64,000 nt of DNA, taken from Lepidurus packardi (lineage: Eukaryota; Arthropoda; Branchiopoda; Notostraca; Triopsidae). This document shows, in pieces, positions 1 to 10,923 of this stretch (positions are counted from its first letter, which is position 1; each line of letters opens with the position of its first letter). The position numbers were made by a program, and so were the translations under genes. The stretch spans positions 5,192,375-5,256,374 of the forward strand of contig JAKZAN010000002.1 in assembly GCA_023053545.1 (NCBI GenBank), in the 5' to 3' direction. The notes beneath the pieces were generated by a model. The model saw only the letters and a program-made list of their open reading frames with translations, was not told the DNA's origin and did not search any database.

Positions 1-2419
1 AATACATACTTCTTAATGGCTGGGTTTGGGGGTAATTTGGAAGATTCGGATTTGGAACTGTTGACCTAAACTTCCTGTCCGTTGCGTTTGTTGGATTGCC
101 GGATTGCCATCTACATTTCATTTCCCATGGCAAATGGAACCTGCCCACGGTCGTCAGGAAGTCCCCCGAAGCTATTACACTAGTAAAAACCGAGTGGGAA
201 TTGAAATTTTACATTCGAATTGAGGAAAAACATAAAGAAAGGAAGCTTTTTTGTACTAACGAGGATGAACTTTCGGCTTTGGAATGCAGAGTTTAGATTT
301 GGGGTTTTTAGGTGTTTTGTAGGGAAAGGGCGAAGACGTTGGGGATTTATTTGATAGACTTTGTTAAAGACGTTCATTAGGCGTTTCCAAGGTAAAAAGG
401 AATGAAAGAAGAGTCAAAGCACCCAAAAAAAATTGCCTTTGCCGGCACCCCGGGCTTCATCTCGATCTATTGGGGCTTTTCGTCCGGGTTTTCATGGTTT
501 ATCAAGCCAAATTGCCTCTTGTATAGCAGGGTTTATTGGAGGGCGGTAAAATGGGGTGGGGATGGGTGCAGGCCGCGCTCTATGAAAGATGCTGCATGAT
601 CCGATCCAATGTTCGCGAAAGCCAACGGTCGTTTGCTAGATCGTCGATGTATGGTTTGGTGCCCGACATCCCCCCTCTTCCTAACGCAGGATACGCAGAA
701 CCAGAGCGGGTGCTGAGGGAACGAGGTGGAGGCAGAGGGTGCTGCGCAACAATGAAATTTAGAGCACCAAAGGCATATGACGCTAACCGTACGCCGTTTG
801 CCTCATGCTGGATGTAATTTGAACTGACAAGACACGCTGGGGGGATTTTGATACCCTTTGGCTCGAGCCGAGACACTTTTAACCCTCCCCCCCTTTTAGG
901 ATTAAGGTCTGTATATGATAGTACTGTACTGTATGCATAGGGTTGTCATTTAATTTTACAAATTTCTTCAATTCAAATTTTCTAAAATTCGCAACAGTCA
1001 AGTTTCCAAAAAATAAAGAACGTTTAGTACAACAAGATACTGCAACGACATTGGACATGAATGGTAAACAGGGCAGGAGAGAGGCTGCGTGATCTATGCC
1101 GATCCGATCCGATGATGTATTCATGATCTATGCCGTTCCTTTGATCTATGGATGATCCATGCCGATGTAATGTTCCATCGATGATCCAATCCGATGTTCG
1201 CGAAAGCCAACTGTCGTTTTGGAAGATGAAATTGTTCCAAACTTGAGAATTAGAATGATTTAAGAGGTTCGTGTCGAGTAACGCCTGTGTCGAAAGTTTC
1301 TATGTTGGAAAAGGAAAGTTTGCCATTGATCACACTTCACACTGATTAGAATGAGGCGGGTACATCCTCCGTACATGTCTAGTTTATCTTATACATGTAA
1401 TATGTTTTGATTTTCCTAAAATTTTGGGTGTGATAATGGTCCTTTTGGCTTCACTTGGCCTTGTTTTCATTTTCTATCGAGCTCAGCCCAATCCTAGGAG
1501 GTCATTCGGTAAATAGAAACCACTGAGCGCCGTGTTGGTATCATCTCCTGCCGAAAGGGAAGAGATGCTTTCATTTTCCTTTGATTGCAACCTGGCCTGT
1601 GGTCATACAAGTCATCGGTATGCCATTCCTTTCACTCCCGTTAGCGAAAGGACAAGATTGGAGTGTCTTGGATCGAGATTTCGTTTGCAACACGCACACA
1701 CACACAAAAAGCGAGAGGGAGAAAGTCCGTTGTACAGTACAACATTGTACCGAAGCTGTAGTTGGGTTATGTTTATGACAGTCAAATATATTATCCAAGA
1801 AAGTTCGTTTTGCATGGCGGTATCTTAAAAAGAAAAACTTACCGGTACAGATACTTTTTTGGCCATTTGCAAGACGACCTTCTATGTGCGAAAAGAGATC
1901 GTACCTGGCGACCACACGCTCTTGCGGGCTCCGTACCTGCTTATTAAGGGTCGTGCATATGATGGCGGCAGTGTGTTTGATTGTGCCATCCAGTCCAGGA
2001 CAATTAGCTCCTACTAAAGGGGGGTTGGGGCTCTTGCACAGGACACCTGCCTCCTGCCTGACTTCAGCTTCAACCAAGAGATGATTAAAGAAGTAGAACT
2101 CGAAAGCATTTGGAATATTTCTCACTGCCGCTCCTTCGGAAACCCGAGCTCGAAGTTCCCAAGAAATGCGGAACGTAATAGTTGACAATAGAAGGTTACC
2201 CCGTAAAGGTTACCAACGTGTACTGTACAGTGCCACTTTGGAACGCTACGGAAAGCTGTGGTGGGAAATGATGCGGCAATTTTGGGCAATTTTGGGGGAT
2301 CTTCTTTAAAGCTGTAGCCAGGGGTAGAACTCACGTTGTGTTACTTGCACTAGAAAGAACAGCTTTAAACGTGACCATAATTTACAGATTACGAAGATAC
2401 GCTGACAGCTGCTTAAGGG
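1..2419. other. Non-coding stretch, no supported gene
   Basis: I see no recognisable gene here. A sequence near 601-634 recurs at about 1186-1219, sharing the core ttcgcgaaagccaac, and the second copy sits in a run of gatc-tatgccgat-like words. A CA microsatellite lies near 1690-1708. The longest open frame is on the minus strand at 1571-2188 (205 codons). It runs through the CA tract in translation (a VCVCVC-like stretch) and shows no domain or splice support that I recognise, so I do not call it a gene. Confidence 0.6.
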
Positions 2420-2650
2420 ACCTGAATCTTGGGTGAAACTAACAAGTGAGACAGGTTTGGGTATAGTGCCCTGTAACCCTTGCAAAAGCTGAAACATGAT
2501 GCAAAAACGCATGCCAAACCTGTGCAGAAAGTGGGCGTGGCGAAATCAGAGCTATATATCAAAGCTACCCAAGTACTTGAGAATCTAGTAGTCAAGTGAT
2601 TTCCTTAACGATTTAGATGGAAAGGATTAGGTAAACAAGGATTGTTTTTA
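2420..2650. repeat. Diverged copy of a dispersed repeat
   Basis: The words gtgagacaggtttgg, aacatgatgc and gatttagatggaaaggatta found here recur, better preserved, inside each unit of the adjacent duplication (near 3005-3070 and 3540-3670, and near 5390-5460 and 5990-6125). This copy is older and more diverged. It lies just outside the left boundary of the duplication. Confidence 0.6.
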
Positions 2651-3796
2651 AGGCCATGGTATACTGGAAACCCCTTATGGCGCTACAGCATGGCAAGTTT
2701 GGATTCGCAAATTCTCATTCTGGGATAAAATCTCTTTCATAGTATCCATAATTTTTAAAAATGTAAGTGGTTCTCGAGAAATCTTCCGAAATTCAGGAAG
2801 ATTTGGGACAGTGTGCTGCTACACCAGTGGTGACAAATTTGCAAATTTGTCAATTAGCTATTTTTTCTTTTTTACGAAATCCTTTGCGAGAGGAATTACG
2901 CATATGCAAGGGTTTTCGATCATACCATAACAAACATCAGGGTCATATGTGATTGCTTAACATCAGTAAGCTAAGGTGTACGGGAGCCTTTGTGAAACTC
3001 AAGAAGGTGAGACAGGTTTAGCCTATAGTTCCTTTAGCAGTTGCAAAATTGGAGCATGATGCCAAACGCATGCGAAATCTATGCAAGAAGGGATCTTGTT
3101 TGGCGAAATAAGAGCCATACATCAGTGCTTGATATTCTGTTAATGCTTTCCTTAACGGTTCGTGCTTTCCATAATATAAACGAACCGAGAGTTTCTCATA
3201 AGATCGGGCGTAGCAGTTGACCAATGACGCAACAGTGAATACTATGCAGTAACTGAACTTCACGTTACCCGCTAGTATCACTTCAGCCTACCTTTCCATT
3301 GGAACAAAAGCACAATAATGAATCATGAACAGTAAACCGAAAAAATGGTGCTTTCCACCCCGGATTCATAGCTCTACTTCGGCATTTGCTTTCTAGTCCA
3401 ATTCCGTCCCTCTAAAATAATCAGCGAACAAAGCAGGTCCAAGCCGGACTTGTGCTACGGATGCGGGCAGTACAGGAACCCATTCGGTCGCCTGATGCTT
3501 ATTCTACACTGTTGCGTCATTCGGCAGGACAGAGCACGATGCCAAAACACATGCAAAACCTTTGAGAAAAAGGATCTTGTTGGCAAAATAAGAGCCATAC
3601 ATCAGTGCTAGTAAAGAACTTGATATTCCGTTAGTGCTTTCCTTATCGGTTTAGATGGACAGGATTAATTGAACGGCAAGGCTTGTTTTCAATTGCAATA
3701 AATACGAGTGTACTGTATTACCCAAACCCCTCTTACAGCTTTTAGACTCTTGAACACGAGAACATAGTATTTTGGAGTCAAGTATTTTAAGTTTTT

Positions 3797-4780
3797 CTAG
3801 GCAGTAGACAAGGTAAAGTCCACAATGAAGCAGCCCAAAGGAGCCTGAGGGTTAGCTTCGGAGATGATGTTGAAGCGAGAAGAATAATCGCCCTATAGGT
3901 AGCAAGTAAAAGTTCCATCAATTTATTATCGATTTGAACGGATGAGTGTGGGTCAGTCAAATAACTTACGTCAGTTGGGAAGCCCAAGTCAAGCCATTGG
4001 TCGCCAAAGTTGATGGTAGCAGTCTTTTCCCATTTGCCAGCAGGGAAGGGGCACTTGCACTCTACTCCGTCAGGGAGAAGGGGGCAAATAGCTTCGGGCT
4101 TCTCGAACGTCAACAGGCAAAGGTCGATAATGCTGGATGCATCAAGTGTTTTAATCTCGTTCGATAACGAATTTTTTTTTTTAATTTTAAGTCTATTACC
4201 AACTGCCTTGAACCCCATCCAAACAGCGAACGTGTCCTTGTCCTTGGTCAGCGCCCATCTGCCTAACGTCTTTTTCGATGATGATATCCATAGGCAAATC
4301 TTCAGTTACTTCAATCGTTACTACAGCCGTCATATCACCGGGAACGAGGACTGGATCGGGGCCCACTGTTCCAGAAATCTTAATGATCGGGTTCTGTACG
4401 TGTCCTAGAAACGGGAAACATAATTGTATATGACTTTTCAATTATTATCAATTTTATTTTTTACAGAAAAAGGTAAAAAGCGTAGTTTTTTGTTTCTAAG
4501 TAAGGCTGTTTGCATCTCTTTAGTTACTTCAAAATATTTTCGATTATTTCAAAAATTTTCAATTATTTTTTAATTAATTCAATATTTTCTTTACTTTCGT
4601 TTCTTGATTTTCTCTATAACTGAAAGTGGTAAAATCTTGAATAACTAATTTTTTTTTAAGGCGAGAGTTTTTTTTTTTTTTTAAAAAAAAGAACTTACCA
4701 CATTCCCTGAGATCAGCAATGCGAAGACGTCCAGCGGACGCGGACGCTACCAATAAACAAGCCAAGACTAAAAACTTCAT
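3797..4780 (-). CDS. GM2-activator-like secreted lipid-binding protein, copy A
   Basis: Four coding exons on the minus strand: 4780-4699, 4404-4200, 4132-3970 and 3892-3797, 181 residues, all with GT-AG introns and consistent phases (1, 2, 0). Residues 1-16 are a clear signal peptide (MKFLVLACLLVASASA), so the product is probably secreted or lysosomal. The body matches the ganglioside GM2-activator branch of the ML lipid-binding fold: a GPDPVLVPGD strand near residues 42-51, IIIEKDV near 68-74, a DLCLL then CPLLPDGVECKCPFPAG block in exon 3, and a final GDY...LGCFIVDF strand. Human GM2A presents GM2 ganglioside to hexosaminidase A; the arthropod ligand is not known from sequence, so lipid binding is an inference from the family. 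An NPC2-like ML protein is the main alternative, but the CKCPFPAG motif favours GM2A. A TATA box lies about 92 bp upstream of the ATG. Confidence 0.9.
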
Positions 4781-4871
4781 GGTGATTTACTGGAATCTAG
4801 AGAGTTAGCTCAAGAAATGAAGGAATATTTGCCAGTTAATGAACTGATGCTTTCTGGATAAAATTGAGGGG

Positions 4872-4879
4872 CTTTTATA
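4872..4879 (-). promoter_or_regulatory. TATA box of GM2A-like copy A
   Basis: TATAAAAG on the minus strand, 92 bp upstream of the ATG at 4780. The same element at the same spacing is present in copy B, which supports a shared core promoter. Confidence 0.7.
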
Positions 4880-6242
4880 CTAATTTCTGGTTTGATTAAC
4901 TGTATAACTACTCAGTTAAGATCCTGTTAGGTGGGATTCGGACCATATGCGTTTTGGGACGTTAGCATTTGATTCCGTTTAAAGCGAATCAGGAACATGT
5001 CATGTTCACATCCGGGACCGCGAGACTCTTCTCCGATATCGATGTCCCAAAGCTGTCCGGCGAATTTGGAATTTGGAAAGCTGTCCGTTTGGATTTGACA
5101 ATTCTCATTCTGGGATAAAATCTCTTTCATAGTATCCATAATTTTCAGAAATGCAAGTGGTTTTCGAGAAATCTTCCGAAAGTCAGGAAGATTTGGGACA
5201 GTGTGCTGCTACACCAAACAGTGGTGACAAATTTGGCAATTAGCTATTTTTTCTTTTTTATGAAACCCTTTGCGAGAGGAATTACGCATATGCAATGGTT
5301 TTTGGTAAAACCATAACAAACATCAGGGCCGTATGTGATTGCTTAACAACGGTAAGCTACGATGTACAGGAGCCTTTGTGAAACTCAAGAACGTGAGACA
5401 GGTTTGGCGCATAGTTCCTTTAGCAGTTGCAAAATTGGAGCATGATGCCAAACGCACGCGAAACCTATGCAAGAAGGGATCTTGTTGGCGAAATAAGAGC
5501 CATACATCAATGCTAGGAAAGAGCTTGATATTCTGTTAATGCTTTCCTTAACGGTTAGTGCTTTCCATAATATAAACGAACCGAGAGTTTCTCATACGAT
5601 CGGGCGTAGCAATTGACCAATGACGCAACAGTGAATACTATGCAGTAAGTGAACTTCACGTTACCCGCTAGTATCACTTCAGCCTACCTTTCCATTGGAA
5701 CAAAATCACAATAATGAATCATGAACAGTGAACCGAACAAATGGTGCTTTCCACCCGGGATTCATAGCTCTACTTCGGCTTTTGCTTTCTAGTCAAATTC
5801 CGTCCCTCTAAAATAATCAGCGAACAAAGCAGGTCCAAGCCGGACTTGTGCTACGGATGCGGGCAGCACAGGAACCCATTCGGTAGCCTGATGCTTATTC
5901 TACACTGTTGCGTCATTCGGCAGGCCGGAGCACGAGGCCCGGAACATGCTGCCATACAAGCTGGAACATGCTCATGCTGGAACACGATGCCAAAATGCAT
6001 GCAAAACCTGTGAAAAAAGGGATCTTGTTGGCGAAATAAGAGCCATACATCAGTGCTAGGAAAGAACTTGATATTCCGTTAGTGCTTTCCTTAACGGTTT
6101 AGATGGAAAGGATTAGTTAAACGGCAATGCTTGTTTTCAATTGCAATAAATACAAGTGTACTGTATTATCCAAACCCCGCTTACAGCTTTTAGACTCTTG
6201 AACACGAGAACATAGTATTAGAGTTAAGCATTTTAAGTTTCT

Positions 6243-7201
6243 CTAGGCAGTAGACAAGGTAAAGTCCACAATGAAGCAGCCCAAAGGTGCCTGAGGGTTA
6301 GCCTCGGAGATGATGTTGAAGCGAGAAGAATAATCGCCCTATAGGTAGCAAGTAAAAGTTCCATCAATTTATTATCGATCTTAAAGGATTAGTGTGGGTC
6401 AGTCAAATAACTTACGTCAGTTGGGAAGCCCAAGTCAAGCCATTGGTCTCCAAAGTTGATGGTGGCAGTCTTTTCCCATTTGCCAGCAGGGAAGGGGCAC
6501 TTGCACTCTACTCCGTCAGGGAGAAGGGGGCAAATAGCTTCGGGTTTCTCGAACGTCAACAGGCAAAGGTCGATAATGCTAGACAAAAGATGCATCAAGT
6601 GTTTTAATCTCGTTCCATAACGACAATGTTTTTTTTTAATTTTAAGTCTATTACCAACTGCCTTGAACCCCATCCAAGCAGCGAACGTGTCCTTGTCCTT
6701 GGTCAGCGCCCGTCTGTCTAACGTCTTTTTCGATGATGATGTCCATAGGCAAATCTTCAGTTACTTCAATCGTTACCACAGCCGTCATATCACCGGGAAC
6801 GAGGACTGGATCAGGACCCACGGTTCCAGAAATCTTAATGATCGGGTTCTGAACGTGTCCTAGAAACGGGAAACACAATTGTGTATGACTTTTGAATTTA
6901 TTATCCTTTTTTTATAGAAAAAGGTAAAAGACGTCGTTTTTTTGCTGAGGAAGACTGTTTGCATCTCTTTAGTTACTTGAAAATATTTTCAATTATTTTT
7001 TAATTAATTCAATATTTTCATTAATTTAGTTTCTTGATTTTCTCAATAACTCAAAGTGGTAAAATCTTGAATAATTAATTTTTTTAAGGCGAGAGTGTTT
7101 TTTTTTTTTTTAAACTTACCACATTCCCTGAGATCGGCAATGCGAAGACGTCCAGCGGACACGGACGCTACCAAGAAACAAGCCAAGACTAAGAACTTCA
7201 T
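6243..7201 (-). CDS. GM2-activator-like secreted lipid-binding protein, copy B
   Basis: Four coding exons on the minus strand: 7201-7120, 6859-6655, 6578-6416 and 6338-6243. Exon lengths (82, 205, 163, 96) and intron phases are identical to copy A, and the product is also 181 residues. By eye the two proteins differ at three sites: residue 9 (Leu in A, Phe in B), residue 14 (Ala, Val) and residue 77 (Met, Thr). The first two are in the signal peptide. About fifteen further coding differences are silent, which suggests both copies have been kept under purifying selection. The signal peptide, the CKCPFPAG block and the C-terminal strand are intact, so nothing marks it as a pseudogene. It is head-to-tail with copy A in the duplicated unit, with its own TATA box 93 bp upstream. 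Confidence 0.9.
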
Positions 7202-7293
7202 GGTGAATTACTGGAATCTAGAGAGTTTAGCTCAAGAAATGAAGGGATATTTGCCAGTTGATGAACTGATGCTTTCTGGATCAAATTGACGTG

Positions 7294-7301
7294 CTTTTAT
7301 A
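7294..7301 (-). promoter_or_regulatory. TATA box of GM2A-like copy B
   Basis: TATAAAAG on the minus strand, 93 bp before the ATG at 7201; it is the duplicate of the element before copy A. Confidence 0.7.
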
Positions 7302-7502
7302 CTAATTTCTGGTTTGATTAACTGTGTAACTTCTCAGTTAAGATCCTGTTAGGTGGGATTCGGACCATATGCGTTTTGGGCTCATATTGGGACCATATAC
7401 GTCAGCATTGATTCCGTTTAAAGCGAATCAGGAACATGTCATGTTCGCATCCGGGACCGCGAGACTCTTCTCCGATATCAATGTCCCAAAGCTGTCCGGC
7501 GA

Positions 7503-8610
7503 CAAGAATAGGAGTGATGGGATAGGAGGAAAGGGGGGGGGAGCTATCTAGGAATCGAAGTACTGCCATAAATTTCCTTGATGAATGACATCCAGTCAAC
7601 AAAACGTCCGTTCGCTGTCGTGTTTTGGCAAGTTTCTCCTTTTTACTAACTTGGAACTTCTAAAAACTCGTTATTGAAGCAGCATGGCGCGCACAAGTTT
7701 GTTAAACGTCTAGCATATAAAGCTTTAAGATGAAAACTTCCAGAAAAAATGTGTTATTTATCAAGTCTTTCAAGAGACTTGACGCACGAGGGTGTCTTTC
7801 GGGGCAAGGTACGGAGAGAAGGGAAAAAAGCAAGTTTTATAAACTTATAGTGGGGGTGTTTTGGTTTCGGTTTCGGAATTGGAAAAAGGGGGGTGATGCC
7901 TTGTCATCTGCATACCGATCGAAAGAATTGGTGCTGGACAGGGAGAAAAGAGGGACGCCGGTCCTTTCTCCCTATTCAAGACATACAAGGCCTTTAAACC
8001 TTATGGGGACAAGTTAAACATTCATGTGAGAACGTACACACACAGAGGAATTTCGATCCGTTCCGGTTCATCTTCATTTAAGATATTCCTACTCACTGCC
8101 CCTTCCCACCCTCCACCCTACGGTGTGGGTTAAACTAGGAAATCCTGGGATTTTTGTCGAGTAAATGGAAACCTGTCATCTTTTGGAGACTTTGGACCGT
8201 AGGAACATGGTTTCTTGCTGTTGCTAACGTATTTGAAGGAATGGTCGCAGGTTCCCCTCGATAGAAGTTTGCTAGCCTTTTTGAACCAGAGTACTTATTT
8301 GGGTTGGGTAAGAGGGGATTGGGGTTTTTGACAGGAATTTTTGTATGTAATGACGAGGTCGTTTTTTTTCTTGAAAAGCTGGTAATTTTCGTTTCTCACA
8401 GCTTAGAAAGGACCAAAGAGGGGAGCCTAAGTTACTTTCAGAGTCTTTTCAGATTATGTTGGAGTTTGAACTTTATAACACTGCATGGGTGGTCTTTCCA
8501 ATCTTTTGTAATTTACGCGTTTAAAGCTACCCTGTCGGAAAATCCGGTTTAGCTTAGCTTAACGGAAACTGCCCCTTCCTATAGCAAAGCTGACAGAATT
8601 GTTTCTTTTG
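7503..8610. other. Non-coding stretch
   Basis: No gene is supported. The open frames present are short, low-complexity and without splice context. A G run lies at about 7531-7540, close to the right boundary of the tandem duplication. Confidence 0.6.
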
Positions 8611-8619
8611 GAGCGCTTT

Positions 8620-9296
8620 CTACCATCTAGGGGCACTTTTATGAAGCACTTTCGGTTATATTGCGGGTTACTTAGGATATTGTTATTTGAAAAGGTTTTA
8701 CATGACTCCCTGCCATCTAGTGGCACTGTATAGAAGCATTATGATTATTTTCCTGCAAGCTTGGGATATTCTAGTTTTATCGCTTGTCGGCCTTTTGGCT
8801 AAGATCAAAGTGTAGTCAGGGTATTCTAATTTCTATAGTTTACTTTTCATGTCTCCTGCCATCCACTATAAAGTATTAGATTATCTTGCGATAAAATCAG
8901 GAAATCCCTGCCATCTAGTGGCATTATATAGAAGCATTATTATTATTTTCCGGCAAACTCAGGATATTCTAGTTTCTATAGTTTAGTTTTCATGTCACCT
9001 GCCATCTAGCGGAAATGATAAAAGTATTAGATTATCTTGCGACAAACTCAGGAAATTCTGATTTCATAACAACACGTTCTCGGGATTTAGCGACAAACGT
9101 ATGTAATGTTTCCCGCTGTCAAAGTTGACACTTGTGTGTCAGATTCCAACAATGAATTTGGTTTCTTTCAGGTAATGGAGTGAAAGGAAGTACGTTTTGC
9201 AACAGTCTGACATCGTATTGTCACTTTTCGCTCCGGATTCTGAAAACGGAAAATGTGTTGTTCGAAAGGTATCACGCTTCCTGCCATCTAGCGGCA
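8620..9296. repeat. Diverged tandem repeats with CTCF-like motifs
   Basis: The word CTGCCATCTAGTGGCA and close variants occur at 8620-8635, 8710-8725, 8856-8865 (degenerate), 8908-8923, 8999-9014 and 9281-9296. The reverse complement, TGCCACTAGATGGCAG, resembles the CTCF core consensus, and all copies point the same way. Between 8708 and about 9060 there are two longer repeat units that share the blocks tatagaagcattat, ggatattctagttt, tatagttta-ttttcatg and aagtattagattatcttgcg. The first unit is lengthened by a U2 snRNA fragment. This may be a repeat family that happens to carry the motif rather than a working insulator. Confidence 0.7.
8779..8816 (+). pseudogene. Truncated U2 snRNA fragment, retro-inserted
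   Basis: These 38 nt match the 5' end of U2 snRNA, including TCGGCCTTTTGGCTAAGATC and the following AAAGTGTAGT, with one apparent mismatch near the start (CTTGTCGG where U2 has CTTCTCGG). The match begins at the U2 5' terminus and stops after about 38 nt, so the Sm site and 3' stem-loops are missing and it cannot make a working U2. It is flanked by imperfect direct repeats of about 14-15 bp (gggatattctagttt at 8763-8777, gggtattctaattt at 8819-8832). The neighbouring repeat unit (8906-9060) has the same sequence without the insert, so it acts as an empty-site control. Confidence 0.85.
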
Positions 9297-9429
9297 GCTT
9301 TAAATTATTTTTCGGCTATCTTAGGATTTTCAGGTTTCAAATGTTTCCCAAGGTTCCATGCCGCCTGAGATCTACCGGCGTCTATAAAAAGCTTTAGAGA
9401 TTATTTTGCCACTGGAGCTAGGATATTCT

Positions 9430-10455
9430 AGTTTCTAAAAGGTTTTCCGCGCGGGGGATTTGAACTTCTTTATAGCACTTGCTGGACCTCGGTTATCGAG
9501 AACAGCAGTCTTAATGTAATTGAAGGCTAGTTTTTAATTGGTAATGAATTAGTGTTATTTCGTTTCGGCAGAAATTTTGGGAAGGTTTATATTGTAAGGC
9601 CGGGTTTTTTTATTTGCACACCTGGACGTGTTAGGAGACAATAAAATTAGGGTACCTGTGGCATTGGATTTAGGGAATTAATGGCTCTCATGCAAAGTAT
9701 ACAGTACAGCGAGGAACAATAGCTCACACATGGCGACCGTTCCTAAGGGAGGAGGGCACAATGTCAAGTAGAGCAAGAAATGCTCATGAGTTGTCTCTTG
9801 TCTCGCGGTAAGGCAAGGCTTAGATTGGCATATGTGTGTGTGCGTGTAAAAGGACTACCAAGTACCTGTTCCCCTTTCACTTTTCCCTATTGTCCTATTG
9901 GAAAATCTAACCCACGAGCTTCAAATATGACCCACGCATATGCCCAAGTAATTTTATTCCGGAAATTATCAATACGTGACCACACTGTACTCTACACATC
10001 AGTACTGCACTTTGTATACAGCACATTCAGTATCTAAAAACTCAAAATATTGTCAGAATGTATTAAAAAATTACAAAATAATTCCTCATAATTCAGTGTT
10101 AAAAGCCGCTTAGTACTTCAATTTCTTTTAAAAATTTCTAACTTGTCTAACTAGTTTGTCGAATTTTTCTAACTAGGCTTGTCAAAGTCCAATTCCATGC
10201 TTTTGGACTTACCAAACAACTCAAATTTTAAATAGTTTCATAATTCCGCAGATCCAGTACCATGCACTCAATATACTTTAGTTATTTTGCTTCCCTTGGT
10301 TAGGAAAATTCCCTAAAACTAATTCCATGAAGCATGCTAATGTCTGACAAGGGCTATTGTTTTAAAATAACGTACTGTACTGTAGTAGCTTTGGTAATTT
10401 GTTTTTGTTTCCACCTTGCTGCAATACAAAGCAAAGGGAAACCATCCCTTGCACT
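9430..10455. other. Non-coding stretch
   Basis: No supported gene. The sequence is AT-rich towards the right, and the tetranucleotide GTAC and the word GTACTGTAC occur several times, as they do across the window. Confidence 0.55.
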
Positions 10456-10821
10456 TCTATCTAATAGAACTAAACTATAATAATATAATACTGTATCAAT
10501 TCTAATCGCGCAAATTAATCCAGCTGCACCTAGCATGCTTATCCAGTAAGAAGTACGGTACATAGGGGTCAACGGGAAGGTTAGAAATAGGGAAAGTACT
10601 AAGAAAAAGGGTGTTAGTGTGAGGTTCTGTGTTATACGTCTATCTAATAGAACTAAACTATAATAATATAATACTGTATCAATTGTAATCACCCAAATTA
10701 ATCCAGCTGCACCTAGCATGCTTATCCAGTAAGACGTACGGTGCATAGGGGTCAACGGGAGGATTAGGAAAATAGGAAAGTACTAAGAAAAAGGGTGTTA
10801 GTGTGAGGTTCTATGTTATAC
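10456..10821. repeat. 183-bp direct tandem duplication
   Basis: Two adjacent copies of 183 bp, starting at tctatctaatagaactaaac (10456 and 10639) and ending in gttatacg. They differ by only a handful of substitutions and small indels, so the duplication is recent. A minus-strand open frame (10755-10354) reads through both copies and contains a repeated peptide, but I see no gene family resemblance. Confidence 0.9.
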
Positions 10822-10909
10822 GCACCGCCCCAAAGTAATGATCCGGTGCTTATGAATTGATAAAGAGAATGACAGAGGGGACTACTGTGGTCTACATAGC
10901 ATGCATAGT

Positions 10910-10923
10910 CCCCCCCCCCCCCC
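10910..10923. repeat. Poly-C tract
   Basis: A pure run of 14 C residues, one of several long G:C homopolymers in the window. Confidence 0.95.

Larger units (their letters stand above)
2711..5101. repeat. Tandem duplication, unit 1
   Basis: This is the first unit of a direct tandem duplication of about 2.4 kb. The left boundary is marked by attctcattctgggataaa at 2711, which recurs at 5101 at the start of unit 2. The unit holds one complete GM2-activator-like gene plus about 1.1 kb of downstream sequence that is itself made of a dispersed repeat seen elsewhere in the window. The two units align almost throughout. Unit 1 lacks about 60 bp that unit 2 has near 5930-5990. Confidence 0.9.
5102..7502. 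repeat. Tandem duplication, unit 2
   Basis: This is the second unit of the tandem duplication, carrying the second GM2-activator-like gene. Homology with unit 1 stops just after 7500 (unit 1 near 5060), where unit 2 runs into unrelated sequence with a G-rich run. Unit-2-specific insertions of about 60 bp near 5930-5990 and about 20 bp near 7380-7400 each look like local duplications of neighbouring words. Confidence 0.9.

Noticed and set aside
10354-10755. A minus-strand 133-codon frame with a repeated peptide
   Set aside because: The peptide repeat simply reflects the 183-bp DNA duplication; no family resemblance or splice support.
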